A stretch of DNA of 33,765 bases from the NCBI RefSeq assembly GCF_028716865.1, contig NZ_JAQUOY010000026.1, positions 1 through 33,765 on the forward strand. The letters are read 5' to 3'. Below, one piece after another: positions 14,704 through 22,276 of the stretch. Each line of letters begins with the position of its first letter. Position 1 is the stretch's first letter. The notes under the pieces were generated by a model. It saw only the letters and a program-made list of their open reading frames with translations. It was not told where the DNA came from and did not search any database. Origin of the DNA: Candidatus Methylomirabilis sp. GTDB lineage: Bacteria > Methylomirabilota > Methylomirabilia > Methylomirabilales > Methylomirabilaceae. Both the position numbers and the translations under genes were made by a program.

Positions 14704-16437
14704 ATGAGTAACCTCGAAATCGCCAAGCTGTTTCACGAGATCGCCGACCTGCTGGAGATCAAGGACGAAAACATCTTCAAGATCCGGGCCTACCGCCGGG
14801 CGGCTATGAACCTGGAATCCTTGCCGGAGGAAATCGAGGCGGTAGCGGCGCGCGGCGGTCTCGCCGAGATCGCGGGAATCGGCAAGGATCTGGCGGCCAA
14901 GATCCAACAGGCGCTCGAGACCGGGCGCATGGAATATCTGGAAGAACTGCGCACGGCGATCCCTCGTGGCGTGGTCGAGCTGATGGCGATCCCGGGTGTC
15001 GGGCCCAAGACCGCCAAGCTCCTCTTCCAACAGCTCCAGGTCGATTCGGTCGAGAGGCTGGAAGCGCTTGCCCTTCAAGGACAACTCCTCGGTCTGCCGG
15101 GGATCAAGCAGAAAACGGTCGAGAATATCCTGAAGGGAATTCAGGTCGTCAAGGCGGGGCGGGAGCGGATGCCGTTGGGGCGGGCCCTGCCGCTGGCCCA
15201 TGAGCTGGTCCGGATCCTGGAGACGCTTCCCGATGTCAAACAGATCAGCCTGGCTGGGAGCCTGCGGCGAATGCGCGAGACCGTCAAGGACCTCGACCTC
15301 CTGGTCACGTCAACGAAGCCGGCCAAGGTCATGGCGGTCTTCACGTCGCTTCCGCAGGTGGCGGAGGTGCTGCTCCAGGGCGAAACCAAGGCGACCATCC
15401 GCCACCGGGAGGGGATCCAGGTAGATCTCCGGGTGGTCGAGCCCGACTGCTTCGGCGCCGCGTTACAGTACTTCACCGGTTCCAAGGCCCACAACATCCG
15501 CGTGCGGGAGCTCGCGGTCCGTAAGGGGCTGAAGGTCAGCGAGTACGGCGTCTTCAACGAGGCCACCGGCACGCGAATCGCCGGCGCCACCGAGGAGGAG
15601 GTCTACAACGCGATCGGCCTGCCATACATTCCGCCCGAGCTCCGGGAAGATGCCGGCGAGGTCGAGGCGGCCCTCGAAGGGCGCATGCCGAAGCTGTTGA
15701 CGCTTGCCGACCTGCGCGGCGACCTGCACGCCCACACCAACTGGACCGACGGCCATCACCCCCTGGAGGCGCTCATCGAGGCGGCCCAGCAGAAGGGGTA
15801 CGAGTACATCGTCGTCTCCGACCACTCCCGGGCGGCCACCGTCGCCGGCGGTCTCTCCGAGGACAAGCTGCTCGAACAGATCAGCCGGGTCCGCGCCCTC
15901 AGCAGGAAGTATACGAAGATCCGAATCCTGGCTGGCAGCGAGTGCGACATCCTGGCCGACGGGTCGATGGACTTCCCAGACCGGGTGTTGGCCCAGCTTG
16001 ACATCGTAGTCTGCGCCATCCACTCGCGCTTCAAGCAGGACCGGGCCGGGATGACCGCCCGCATCGTCAGGGCGCTCAGCAACCCCTATGTCCACATCTT
16101 CGCCCATCCGACCGGGCGCCTGATCGGTGAGCGTGACCCCTACGACGTGGATCTGGAGGCGGTCTTCGCGGCGGCCAAGCAGTACGGCAAGGCGCTGGAG
16201 ATCAACGCTCAACCCTCGCGTCTTGATCTGAACGACCACCATGCGCGACGGGCCAAGGAGTTGGGGATCAAACTCGCCATCAGTACCGATACCCACGTCC
16301 TCGACCAGCTCGACAATATGTCCCTCGGCGTGGCCGTCGCGCGCCGCGCCTGGCTGGAGAAGTCCGACGTCATCAATGCCATGCCCCTGAACAGGCTGCT
16401 GACCTGGACCCACAAGACCCGCCCCAAGGTCGCCTAA
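14704..16437 (+). CDS. polX: DNA polymerase X family protein with PHP domain
   Basis: The product is 577 residues, the usual size of bacterial PolX. The N-terminal 8-kDa-type domain (EIADLLEIKDENIFKIRAYR) and helix-hairpin-helix elements (IPGVGPKTAKLL, LPGIKQKTVENI) bind DNA. The palm holds GSLRRMRETVKDLDLLV at about 185-201, with two of the catalytic aspartates. From about 339 a PHP domain begins GDLHAHTNWTDG and continues with VVSDHS, AGSECDI, FAHPTGRLIG and STDTH. All its metal-binding His/Asp blocks look present, so 3'-5' exonuclease or phosphoesterase activity is expected. The family acts in base-excision gap filling. Confidence 0.95.
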   Translation: MSNLEIAKLFHEIADLLEIKDENIFKIRAYRRAAMNLESLPEEIEAVAARGGLAEIAGIGKDLAAKIQQALETGRMEYLEELRTAIPRGVVELMAIPGVGPKTAKLLFQQLQVDSVERLEALALQGQLLGLPGIKQKTVENILKGIQVVKAGRERMPLGRALPLAHELVRILETLPDVKQISLAGSLRRMRETVKDLDLLVTSTKPAKVMAVFTSLPQVAEVLLQGETKATIRHREGIQVDLRVVEPDCFGAALQYFTGSKAHNIRVRELAVRKGLKVSEYGVFNEATGTRIAGATEEEVYNAIGLPYIPPELREDAGEVEAALEGRMPKLLTLADLRGDLHAHTNWTDGHHPLEALIEAAQQKGYEYIVVSDHSRAATVAGGLSEDKLLEQISRVRALSRKYTKIRILAGSECDILADGSMDFPDRVLAQLDIVVCAIHSRFKQDRAGMTARIVRALSNPYVHIFAHPTGRLIGERDPYDVDLEAVFAAAKQYGKALEINAQPSRLDLNDHHARRAKELGIKLAISTDTHVLDQLDNMSLGVAVARRAWLEKSDVINAMPLNRLLTWTHKTRPKVA

Positions 16438-16468
16438 GCCGCTCGCGCTCCCCCCTTGTCTTTGGTGG

Positions 16469-16488
16469 GGCGGCCCCTTGTGGCCGCC
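16469..16488 (+). terminator. GC-rich hairpin after polX
   Basis: GGCGGCC (16469-16475) pairs with GGCCGCC (16482-16488) around CCTTGT. There is no T-tract, so it is at best a weak or rho-aided stop. Confidence 0.35.
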
Positions 16489-16507
16489 AGATGGGAGAAA
16501 AATGATA

Positions 16508-16530
16508 CCAGATGTCACAAGCGCATGGTA
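16508..16530. promoter_or_regulatory. Candidate operator A of the WYL regulator
   Basis: CCAGATGTCACAAGC (16508-16522) followed by ATGGTA (16525-16530) lies 71-93 bases before the WYL gene. A near copy of the first part, CCGGATGTCACAGC, lies 38 bases after the gene and is also followed by ATGGTA. The shared sequence on both sides suggests a binding site; this is inference only. Confidence 0.35.
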
Positions 16531-16600
16531 CAGTAGCAACCTGGTCGCTCTCGGCTTGAAAACATGAAGCGTGCACCATGATAGCCATGCTGGAGGCATT

Positions 16601-17659
16601 GTGCCGCGAAACGATCAAGTCACTCGGCAGTGGCATCTTCTCCGAAAGTTAGAGGGCTCCAGAGGCGCAACGATCCAGGAGCTCGCCGAATCCCTGCCTG
16701 ACGGTCTGCCCAAACATCTCCGCACGATGCGACGCGACCTTGCCGCCCTGGAGGCCGCCGGCTTTCCCCTCCTCACCGAACGAATAGAGGGGCGGGTTCG
16801 CTGGAGACTCATGGATGGCTTCCGGCGCATCCCCGCCCTGGCGTTTTCCCCAACCGAACTCATGGCGTTGACCTTCAGCCGCGACCTGCTCCGGCCCCTG
16901 GAAGGAACCGCGATCAAAGGCGCCCTCGACTCCGCCCTGAATAAGGCGACCGCCGCCCTGCCCCCTCAGGGGCAGACCTACATCAGGCGGATGCAGGACA
17001 TCTTCTCAGTCGGGCTTGGCCCTCACAAGAACTATCGGCAACACCAGGACACGATCGATCGCGTCACGCAGGCGATCGCTCACCTGCGTACACTCCAGAT
17101 TCGATACTACTCCGCGTCCCGCAACGCCACGACGCGCAGAGAGGTTGATCCCTATCGCCTCTGGTATGTGGCCGGCGCTCTCTACCTGATTGCCTACTGC
17201 CACTGGCGCCGCGAGGTGCGCCTGTTTGCCGTGGACCGCATCCGCTCCCTTACCGTCACCGATCATCCCCATCAAATGCCGCTCGGCTTCGATCTGGAGG
17301 CGCATATGCAGGATGCCCTCGTGGTCATGCGGGGAAAACCGGTCACGGTTGAGTTCCTGTTCAGCAAAGCCGCCGCCCCGTGGGTGAAGGATCGGGTGTG
17401 GCACCGAAGCCAGACTCTGACGCCGCAGAGGGACGGGCGCCTGAAGATGATCCTCAGGGTTGCAGACACGCCTGAACTGGTCGGATGGATTCTGAGCTTC
17501 GGCGGTGAGGTGCAGGTGCGTAAGCCCGCAACCCTTGCCGAGAAGGTCCGCGAGCAGGCCCGGCGGATTCTGCAATCCGCAATGATTGAGGGACGGACAC
17601 GATCGGCGTTGCGTGGATCGAAGCGGACAGAGGCGAACGACGTATCGCAGAAACGCTGA
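16601..17659 (+). CDS. WYL-domain transcriptional regulator
   Basis: The product is 352 residues. GTG 16601 has GGAGG four bases upstream and gives the usual start of an N-terminal winged HTH (VTRQWHLLRKLEGSRGATIQ.., HLRTMRRDLAALEAAGFPL). The middle holds the WYL domain with IRYYSASRNATTRREVDPYR, LWYVAGALYLIAYCHWRREV and RLFAVDRIRSL. The C-terminal WCX extension contains VTVEFLFSKAAAPWVKDRVW. WYL proteins sense nucleic-acid or nucleotide ligands and often control defence loci, including CRISPR-cas operons. The cas operon begins 1.65 kb downstream, separated by gene debris, so a role in cas control is plausible but not shown. Confidence 0.92.
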   Translation: MPRNDQVTRQWHLLRKLEGSRGATIQELAESLPDGLPKHLRTMRRDLAALEAAGFPLLTERIEGRVRWRLMDGFRRIPALAFSPTELMALTFSRDLLRPLEGTAIKGALDSALNKATAALPPQGQTYIRRMQDIFSVGLGPHKNYRQHQDTIDRVTQAIAHLRTLQIRYYSASRNATTRREVDPYRLWYVAGALYLIAYCHWRREVRLFAVDRIRSLTVTDHPHQMPLGFDLEAHMQDALVVMRGKPVTVEFLFSKAAAPWVKDRVWHRSQTLTPQRDGRLKMILRVADTPELVGWILSFGGEVQVRKPATLAEKVREQARRILQSAMIEGRTRSALRGSKRTEANDVSQKR

Positions 17660-17697
17660 GCAAGGGAGATTCTCGATTCCCCCCCCAGGAAGTGACC

Positions 17698-17725
17698 CCG
17701 GATGTCACAGCAGGCTGTTATGGTA
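17698..17725. promoter_or_regulatory. Candidate operator B downstream of the WYL gene
   Basis: CCGGATGTCACAGC (17698-17711) then ATGGTA (17720-17725) repeats the motif found before the WYL gene. GTGAC at 17692-17696 and GTCAC at 17704-17708 also form an inverted pair here. Confidence 0.3.
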
Positions 17726-17856
17726 ATGGGTATTGGCAGGAGCGGCCTATGCCTTCTACAGACCTGGCGTCTCGGCTCGCAGAGATGAGACGTGTTGAGG
17801 GCTATGGCGGCAGCGGTTCGGACCCCGGATCAATGGGTGCGACGTCGGCGAGGCGG

Positions 17857-17976
17857 TTACCCGATCACGGTGAGACCTAAGGCCTTAAAGTCTTCATCGA
17901 AGGAGAGGCAAGGAATATTGTCCAGCAACGTGGTCACGATGACGAAGGAGATCGCATCGCAGAATGTCGCAAAAGA
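17857..17976 (-). pseudogene. Remnant of a PIN-domain (VapC-type) toxin, C-terminal 40 residues only
   Basis: Read on the - strand this stretch gives FCDAISFVIVTTLLDNIPC and then LSFDEDFKALGLTVIG before a TAA at 17857-17859. That is the closing part of a PIN domain: the (C/A)DAISF block with its Asp, then the F-D-x-D-F motif. There is no start, and roughly the first 80-90 residues of a normal PIN toxin are missing. The fragment follows the stop codon of the antitoxin pseudogene in the same frame, so a deletion has fused the end of the antitoxin gene to the tail of the toxin gene. Confidence 0.75.
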
Positions 17977-17991
17977 CACAGTCAGAAGGAA

Positions 17992-18264
17992 TCACCGGAC
18001 AATGCCCTTGGAGCCGTACAGATGTTCCTTGACGTGGCTGGAGACATCGCTCCGTCGGCCTGTGACACCCTTTCGAGCCAGTCTCCTCCGGAGTTCGAGA
18101 AGCCTTCTGGCAGCCACGCCCGGCTCAGGCTCAGCCTGGACTGCCCGAAGTTCCGCCACAACATCGTCATGTACCGTAATCTGGATGCGTGTCCCCGCAT
18201 CCTTTCGGACCTGGCGGATCAACTCAGGCAGTCACCATCGAGTCTCGCTGATCGAGATCTTCAT
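17992..18264 (-). pseudogene. Antitoxin gene with a nonsense codon (TGA at codon 11)
   Basis: From ATG at 18264 the - strand reads MKISISETRW, then TGA (18232-18234). The frame then stays open: LPELIRQVRKDAGTRIQITV, a charged stretch with ARRLLELRRRLARKG, and RRSDVSSHVKEHLYG, up to the TGA at 17992. The amino-acid pattern is that of a VapB/Phd-type antitoxin, ending with the VKEHLYG motif often seen in partners of PIN toxins. GGAGGTG stands five bases before the ATG, and a promoter and palindromic operator lie further up. The upstream signals are intact, but the protein cannot be made in full without readthrough. The lost toxin explains the relaxed selection. Confidence 0.75.
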
Positions 18265-18292
18265 ACGCACCTCCTCTGAGATCTTCGCTATA

Positions 18293-18321
18293 AATGTACG
18301 GACTTGTACACTATGAGTCAA
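18293..18321 (-). promoter_or_regulatory. Promoter and operator of the dead vapBC module
   Basis: On the - strand TTGACT (18316-18321), a 17-base spacer and TACATT (18293-18298) form a sigma-70 promoter. The spacer carries the inverted repeat TGTAC/GTACA (18295-18310), a plausible antitoxin operator of the kind used in autoregulation. Confidence 0.5.
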
Positions 18322-18328
18322 TAAAAAG

Positions 18329-18432
18329 CGGAGCCAGGCCAGGTTTCCGGATGATTTTGTCTTTCAACTGACATCAGAAGAAGACAAAGCTTTGACCTCG
18401 CAATTTGCGAGATCAAAGCCGGGTCTGGGAGG
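18329..18432 (+). pseudogene. Fragment of an ORF6N-type gene
   Basis: The + strand frame through 18341 reads RFPDDFVFQLTSEEDKALTS then QFARSKPGLGG. This corresponds to the RFPEDFMFRLT segment of the intact ORF6N gene just downstream, but it is clearly diverged. It has no start and the match ends after about 34 codons. It is thus the middle of a second, decayed paralogue. Its 5' side runs into the vapB promoter region. Confidence 0.65.
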
Positions 18433-18451
18433 CGGGACCAGCATATCGGAC

Positions 18452-18511
18452 GTGACGCCTGCGCCGCGCGCCGACGTGGTGATGGAGACTGACCGGGCGG
18501 GACTTCAGTCG
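18452..18511. repeat. Diverged direct repeat, copy 1 (after the ORF6N fragment)
   Basis: GTGACGCCTGCGCCGCGCGC and the next about 40 bases, ending GCGGGACTTCAGTCG, align with 19209-19269 (GTGGCGTCCGCACCGCGCGC through GCGGGACTTTGGTCG). The first 21 bases differ at four positions. Each copy lies shortly after an ORF6N sequence. Confidence 0.55.
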
Positions 18512-18571
18512 ATGGAAGAGGCACAAGTCAATACCGGCAACAACGTCCCCCCAATGTACGGAGGTTAGCCG

Positions 18572-19153
18572 ATGAGTTCACGGGGCACTCTGAGTCCGGC
18601 AGCAAGCATCGAGCAATCTATTCTTTTCATCCGCAGTCAGCGCGTCATGCTGGATGCTGATCTGGCAGTCCTCTACGGCGTATCGACGCGGGTCCTCAAC
18701 CAAGCGGTGAAACGGAACCGGGAACGATTCCCCGAAGATTTCATGTTCCGCCTGACCGTAGCGGAGAAAGCAGAGGTGATCACAAATTGTGATCACCTCC
18801 GATCACTCAGATTCTCTCCAGCACTCCCTCACGCGTTTACCGAGCATGGGGCAATCATGTTAGCGAGCGTCCTTAACACGCCAATCGCGGTTCAAGCCAG
18901 CGTACAAGTCGTCCGGGCCTTCGTTCGGCTTCGGGAAATGCTGACAACGAACAAGGCGCTGGCTGACAAGTTCGCAGAATTGGAGCGCAAGGTCGCCAGC
19001 CACGATGAACATATTCAATCGCTGTTTGAAGCGATTCGACACCTCATGGCACCAGCACAACACAAGCCACGGCGCACGATCGGTTTTCGGGTCGAGGAGG
19101 CAAGGCCGGGCTATCGTACGCGGCACTTACGCCGCGCATCGCTTTTATTCTAA
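18572..19153 (+). CDS. ORF6N (KilA-N-related) domain protein
   Basis: The product is 193 residues. Residues about 10-100 form the ORF6N DNA-binding domain: FIRSQRVMLDADLAVLYGVS, TRVLNQAVKRNRERFPEDFM, and ALPHAFTEHGAIMLASVLNT. A C-terminal helix-rich part (LREMLTTNKALADKFAELER) resembles a coiled coil. ORF6N proteins are common in phages and genomic islands; their role is thought to be DNA binding, often regulatory. ATG 18572 follows ACGGAGGTTAGCCG, a good ribosome site. A perfect 27-base palindrome lies inside the gene at 18773-18799. The last about 15 codons (PGYRTRHLRRASLLF) run up to an intergenic palindrome and may have been added by sequence wear. Confidence 0.88.
   Translation: MSSRGTLSPAASIEQSILFIRSQRVMLDADLAVLYGVSTRVLNQAVKRNRERFPEDFMFRLTVAEKAEVITNCDHLRSLRFSPALPHAFTEHGAIMLASVLNTPIAVQASVQVVRAFVRLREMLTTNKALADKFAELERKVASHDEHIQSLFEAIRHLMAPAQHKPRRTIGFRVEEARPGYRTRHLRRASLLF
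18773..18799. repeat. Perfect 27-base palindrome inside the ORF6N gene
   Basis: GAGGTGATCACAA and TTGTGATCACCTC are exact complements around a single A. The TGTGATCA core resembles catabolite-regulator-type half sites, but such a match is easily met by chance inside a palindrome. Confidence 0.8.
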
Positions 19154-19154
19154 T

Positions 19155-19181
19155 CCCCCTCTCCCCTGGAGGGAGAGGGGG
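19155..19181. repeat. CCCTCTCCC-type hairpin after the ORF6N gene
   Basis: CCCCCTCTCCC (19155-19165) and GGGAGAGGGGG (19171-19181) form a perfect 11-bp stem with loop CTGGA, two bases after the ORF6N stop. This type of hairpin is frequent between genes of GC-rich bacteria and could end transcription. Confidence 0.65.
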
Positions 19182-19208
19182 AGGGTGAGGGGGGATTGGT
19201 CGATTATG

Positions 19209-19269
19209 GTGGCGTCCGCACCGCGCGCCATCGCGGTGACGGGGGACTGATCGAGCGGGACTTTGGTCG
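19209..19269. repeat. Diverged direct repeat, copy 2 (before cas3)
   Basis: This is the partner of 18452-18511. It lies in the 155-base gap between the ORF6N gene and cas3, where I see no clear -35/-10 promoter for the cas operon. Confidence 0.55.
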
Positions 19270-19308
19270 GGGGCGGGAAGGTAAGGGTAGAGGTTAACGG
19301 GGGAAAAC

Positions 19309-21525
19309 GTGCCAACAACTTCTGACCACTGGCAACCGCTGGCCCATGTCGCCGAGGATGGAGGTCTCCATCTTCTGGATGATCACCTGAAGGAAACGGC
19401 CCAGCGAGCTGGCGAATTTGCAGGGGAGTTTGGTTGCTCAGGTTGGGGCTACCTGGCAGGTCTCTGGCACGACCTCGGGAAGTACTCGCCCGACTTCCAG
19501 CGTAAGATCCACGCGGCTGCTGGGCAGGATGCGCACTTGGAAACGAAGGCCCGACGGGTTGATCACTCCACGGCGGGAGCGTTACACGCAGTGGAGTGCT
19601 TCGGCCGTATCGGAAGAATTCTCGCCTACGTAGCCGCAGGGCATCACGCGGGGCTACCGGACTGGACGGCCGACGAAACGGGTGGTGCAGCCCTCGAGAG
19701 TCGATTACGACTGAACCGGCCCCTGCTGGATGCCGCCAAGGCGGGAGCAGTTCCACCGGCGATCCTGAACCGCGTATTACCGACCGAGAAGCCGCCGCTT
19801 GGGGCCGATCCAGCCCTCTGGATTCGGATGCTATTTTCCTGCGTAGTGGACGCCGACTTTCTGGATACCGAGGTTTTCTTCGATCCCGAGAAGGCGGCTC
19901 AACGGGGCCGATTTCGGGACCTGGAGGAACTTCTCAGTGATTTCACGGCGTACATGGAGGCAAAGATCGCCGGAGCGGAGCCCACGCCGGTGAACCGCAT
20001 CCGGACTGTAGTGCTTGACCAGTGCATCGCCCGAGCAACCGAAGATCCCGGCATCTTCACGCTGACGGTTCCGACCGGCGGCGGCAAGACTTTGTCGTCC
20101 ATGGCCTTCGCCCTGCACCACGCAGTGCAGCACGGCAAGCGCCGGGTGCTCTATGTCATCCCTTACACGAGTATTATTGAGCAGACCGCGGATCAGTTCC
20201 GCCGCATCTTCGGGGACGCCGTGGTCGAGCACCACAGCAACCTCGACGTGGCGGACGAAGCCAAAGAAACGCCCCGGTCGAGACTCGCGTGCGAAAACTG
20301 GGACGCCCCCATTGTGGTCACAACCTCGGTTCAGTTCTTTGAGTCGCTGTTCGCGAGCCGAACCAGCCGATGCCGAAAGCTTCACAGCATCGTGGGAAGT
20401 GTGGTAGTGCTGGACGAGGCCCAACTCCTACCCCCGGAGTTCCTGGAACCCATCCTGTCCGTTCTGAAAGAACTCGTGGCCCACTATGGCGTCACCCTTC
20501 TGTTATCTACTGCCACTCAGCCAGCACTGCGCGAGCACCGGACGCCCAGCTTCCACCTCGACGGGTTGTCCAACACCCGCGAGATCATCGAAGATCCCAT
20601 GCGATTGCACGAGACGCTCAAGCGCGTGGACATCATGGTACCGACGAGCCTAACGGAGCCTCGATCCTGGGAGGACATAGCTGGAGCGCTCCAGGAACAC
20701 GATTCAGTCCTCTGCATCGTGAATCGCCGCGACGATGCTCGAACGCTTTGGAGGCTCATGCCAGAGGGGGCGTTCCATCTCTCTGCGCTGATGTGTGGGG
20801 CGCACCGCTCGGCAGTAATCGCCAAGATCAAAGAACGACTCAAGGAAAGGCTCCCGACTCGCGTCGTAAGCACCCAGCTTGTGGAGGCGGGGGTGGATGT
20901 GGACTTCCCCGTGGTCTATCGGGCGCTTGCGGGCCTCGATTCCATCGCTCAGGCTGCCGGACGCTGCAACCGGGAGGGATTACGGGATCGAGGGACCGTG
21001 GTCGTCTTTGTGCCGCAGAGCAGGACGCCAGCGGGCATACTCCGCCAAGCCGAAGGGCTCGGTCGGCAGCTTCTGGCTGAACGGGTATCAGACCCCTTGT
21101 CCCCAATACGGTTCGAGCGGTTCTTTCGGGAATTCTACTGGATACAGGGAGACCGTCTCGACAAACACAGGATTCTCGAAGACCTTCGCGATTCGGAGTG
21201 CCGCTTCGCATTTCGGACAGTAGCCAGAAAGATGCGACTTATCGACGAAAGTGCCTATGCTCCCGTTGTCGTTCTCTATGGCGAGGGGGTAAAGCTAGTG
21301 GGAGTCTTGGAATCTCAGGGGCCGGGGCGCTGGATTCTTCGCCGGCTCCAGCGCTATACGGTGAACCTGCCTCGCCGCGTTCACCAGAAGCTGGTGGAGA
21401 TGGGGGCGATTCGCGAGGTCCACCCGGGTCTTTTTGTGCAGAGCCACGGCGCCCTCTACGACGAGCACTTGGGATTCTGCGCGGATCGATCCATCGTGTA
21501 TGAACCCGACGAACTCATATTCTAA
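19309..21525 (+). CDS. cas3: CRISPR-associated nuclease-helicase Cas3 (type I-C)
   Basis: The product is 738 residues from a GTG with GGGGGA upstream. The N-terminal HD nuclease domain shows H26, H54-D55 (GLWHDLGKYSPDFQ), D85-H86 (RVDHSTAG) and H112-H113 (AGHHAGLPDW). The helicase follows: Walker A PTGGGKT at 255-261, DEAQ at 369-372, the STATQPAL motif III, and motif VI AQAAGRCNREG near 545. All catalytic groups look intact. Cas3 is recruited by target-bound Cascade, unwinds DNA and degrades it. It is the first gene of the cas operon, 19 bases before cas5c. Confidence 0.96.
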   Translation: MPTTSDHWQPLAHVAEDGGLHLLDDHLKETAQRAGEFAGEFGCSGWGYLAGLWHDLGKYSPDFQRKIHAAAGQDAHLETKARRVDHSTAGALHAVECFGRIGRILAYVAAGHHAGLPDWTADETGGAALESRLRLNRPLLDAAKAGAVPPAILNRVLPTEKPPLGADPALWIRMLFSCVVDADFLDTEVFFDPEKAAQRGRFRDLEELLSDFTAYMEAKIAGAEPTPVNRIRTVVLDQCIARATEDPGIFTLTVPTGGGKTLSSMAFALHHAVQHGKRRVLYVIPYTSIIEQTADQFRRIFGDAVVEHHSNLDVADEAKETPRSRLACENWDAPIVVTTSVQFFESLFASRTSRCRKLHSIVGSVVVLDEAQLLPPEFLEPILSVLKELVAHYGVTLLLSTATQPALREHRTPSFHLDGLSNTREIIEDPMRLHETLKRVDIMVPTSLTEPRSWEDIAGALQEHDSVLCIVNRRDDARTLWRLMPEGAFHLSALMCGAHRSAVIAKIKERLKERLPTRVVSTQLVEAGVDVDFPVVYRALAGLDSIAQAAGRCNREGLRDRGTVVVFVPQSRTPAGILRQAEGLGRQLLAERVSDPLSPIRFERFFREFYWIQGDRLDKHRILEDLRDSECRFAFRTVARKMRLIDESAYAPVVVLYGEGVKLVGVLESQGPGRWILRRLQRYTVNLPRRVHQKLVEMGAIREVHPGLFVQSHGALYDEHLGFCADRSIVYEPDELIF

Positions 21526-21544
21526 GGGGGGGAAAGGAGGACAC

Positions 21545-22276
21545 ATGAGCGAACAGAAGGCTGCAAGCCGCCCCTTCCGCCTGCGCGTGTGGGGGCGAAA
21601 CGCCTGCTTCACCAGGCCCGAGATGAAGGTGGAGCGGGTGAGCTACGACGTGATGACACCTTCGGCGGCCCGTGGAGTTCTGGAGGCAATCCTTTGGAAA
21701 CCCGCTATCCGCTGGATAGTGGAGCGTATCGACATTTTGAACCCGATCCGGTGGGAATCGGTGCGGCGCAACGAGGTTGACATCAAAATGTCACCTAACA
21801 CGAACGGGTTCTGGATTGACGATATCGGGAACGACGGAAAACCCAAGCATCGCCAGCAACGGGCTGGGCTCTTTCTGCGGGACGTGGATTACGTCATCCA
21901 CGCACGCTTTGAAGCAACCGATCTGGCCGGACCAGATGACAATCCGACGAAGTTTCAGGAGATGTTCTTGCGTCGCGCCGAGAAGGGCCAGTGCTTCCAC
22001 CGCCCTTACCTAGGATGTCGAGAGTTCGCAGCCGACTTTGCGCCAATCACCAACGGCGAGCCGTTGCCGCAGCCCCTGGAACAGACTCCAGACCTGGGCT
22101 TTGCGCAGCCACGAGACCTAGGCTGGATGCTCTACGATGTTTTCCATGATCGCAGTGCAGACACAAGCCACGTCCATACCTGCACCGATGAATGTCGCCC
22201 CGGCTTCTTTACTGCTCGGCTGGACATGGGTCAACTGCGAGTACCGCCACCGGATAGCCCGGAGGTGCGACGATGA
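21545..22276 (+). CDS. cas5c: Cas5c (Cas5d), crRNA-processing Cascade subunit
   Basis: The product is 243 residues from ATG 21545, which has AAAGGAGG four bases upstream; the frame is open earlier but overlaps cas3. It has VWGRNACFTRPEMKVERVSY and TPSAARGVLEAILWKPAIRW, then KHRQQRAGLFLRDVDYVIHA and the Gly-rich PYLGCREFAADFAP. In type I-C systems Cas5 replaces Cas6 and cuts the repeat RNA. Y34 and the K101-H102 pair are the likely counterparts of the Tyr/Lys/His catalytic set described in Bacillus halodurans Cas5d; that mapping is by eye. The stop overlaps cas8c by four bases. Confidence 0.95.
   Translation: MSEQKAASRPFRLRVWGRNACFTRPEMKVERVSYDVMTPSAARGVLEAILWKPAIRWIVERIDILNPIRWESVRRNEVDIKMSPNTNGFWIDDIGNDGKPKHRQQRAGLFLRDVDYVIHARFEATDLAGPDDNPTKFQEMFLRRAEKGQCFHRPYLGCREFAADFAPITNGEPLPQPLEQTPDLGFAQPRDLGWMLYDVFHDRSADTSHVHTCTDECRPGFFTARLDMGQLRVPPPDSPEVRR

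Noticed and set aside
15463-16599. 378-codon - strand frame opposite polX
   Set aside because: polX has all PHP and polymerase motifs on the + strand; the opposite frame lacks any recognisable domain.
17750-17880. Short + strand frame of 43 codons starting MPSTDLASRLAEMRR, with an AGGAG-like site
   Set aside because: It overlaps the end of the - strand PIN remnant, has no recognisable family and ends in low-complexity sequence. It was too weak to list as a gene.
18295-18310. TGTAC/GTACA palindrome as an attachment site
   Set aside because: It lies within the spacer of the vapB promoter and is better explained as an operator; no integrase or second copy is visible nearby.
17792-18316. 174-codon + strand frame over the vapBC debris
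   Set aside because: It is the shadow of the - strand antitoxin and toxin fragments, which show clear family patterns. The + strand product has no such pattern and is rich in Ser/Arg.
19145-19756. 203-codon - strand frame overlapping the start of cas3
   Set aside because: It covers the HD domain of cas3 on the other strand and the intergenic repeats; its Pro/Arg/Ser-rich product looks like an antisense artefact.
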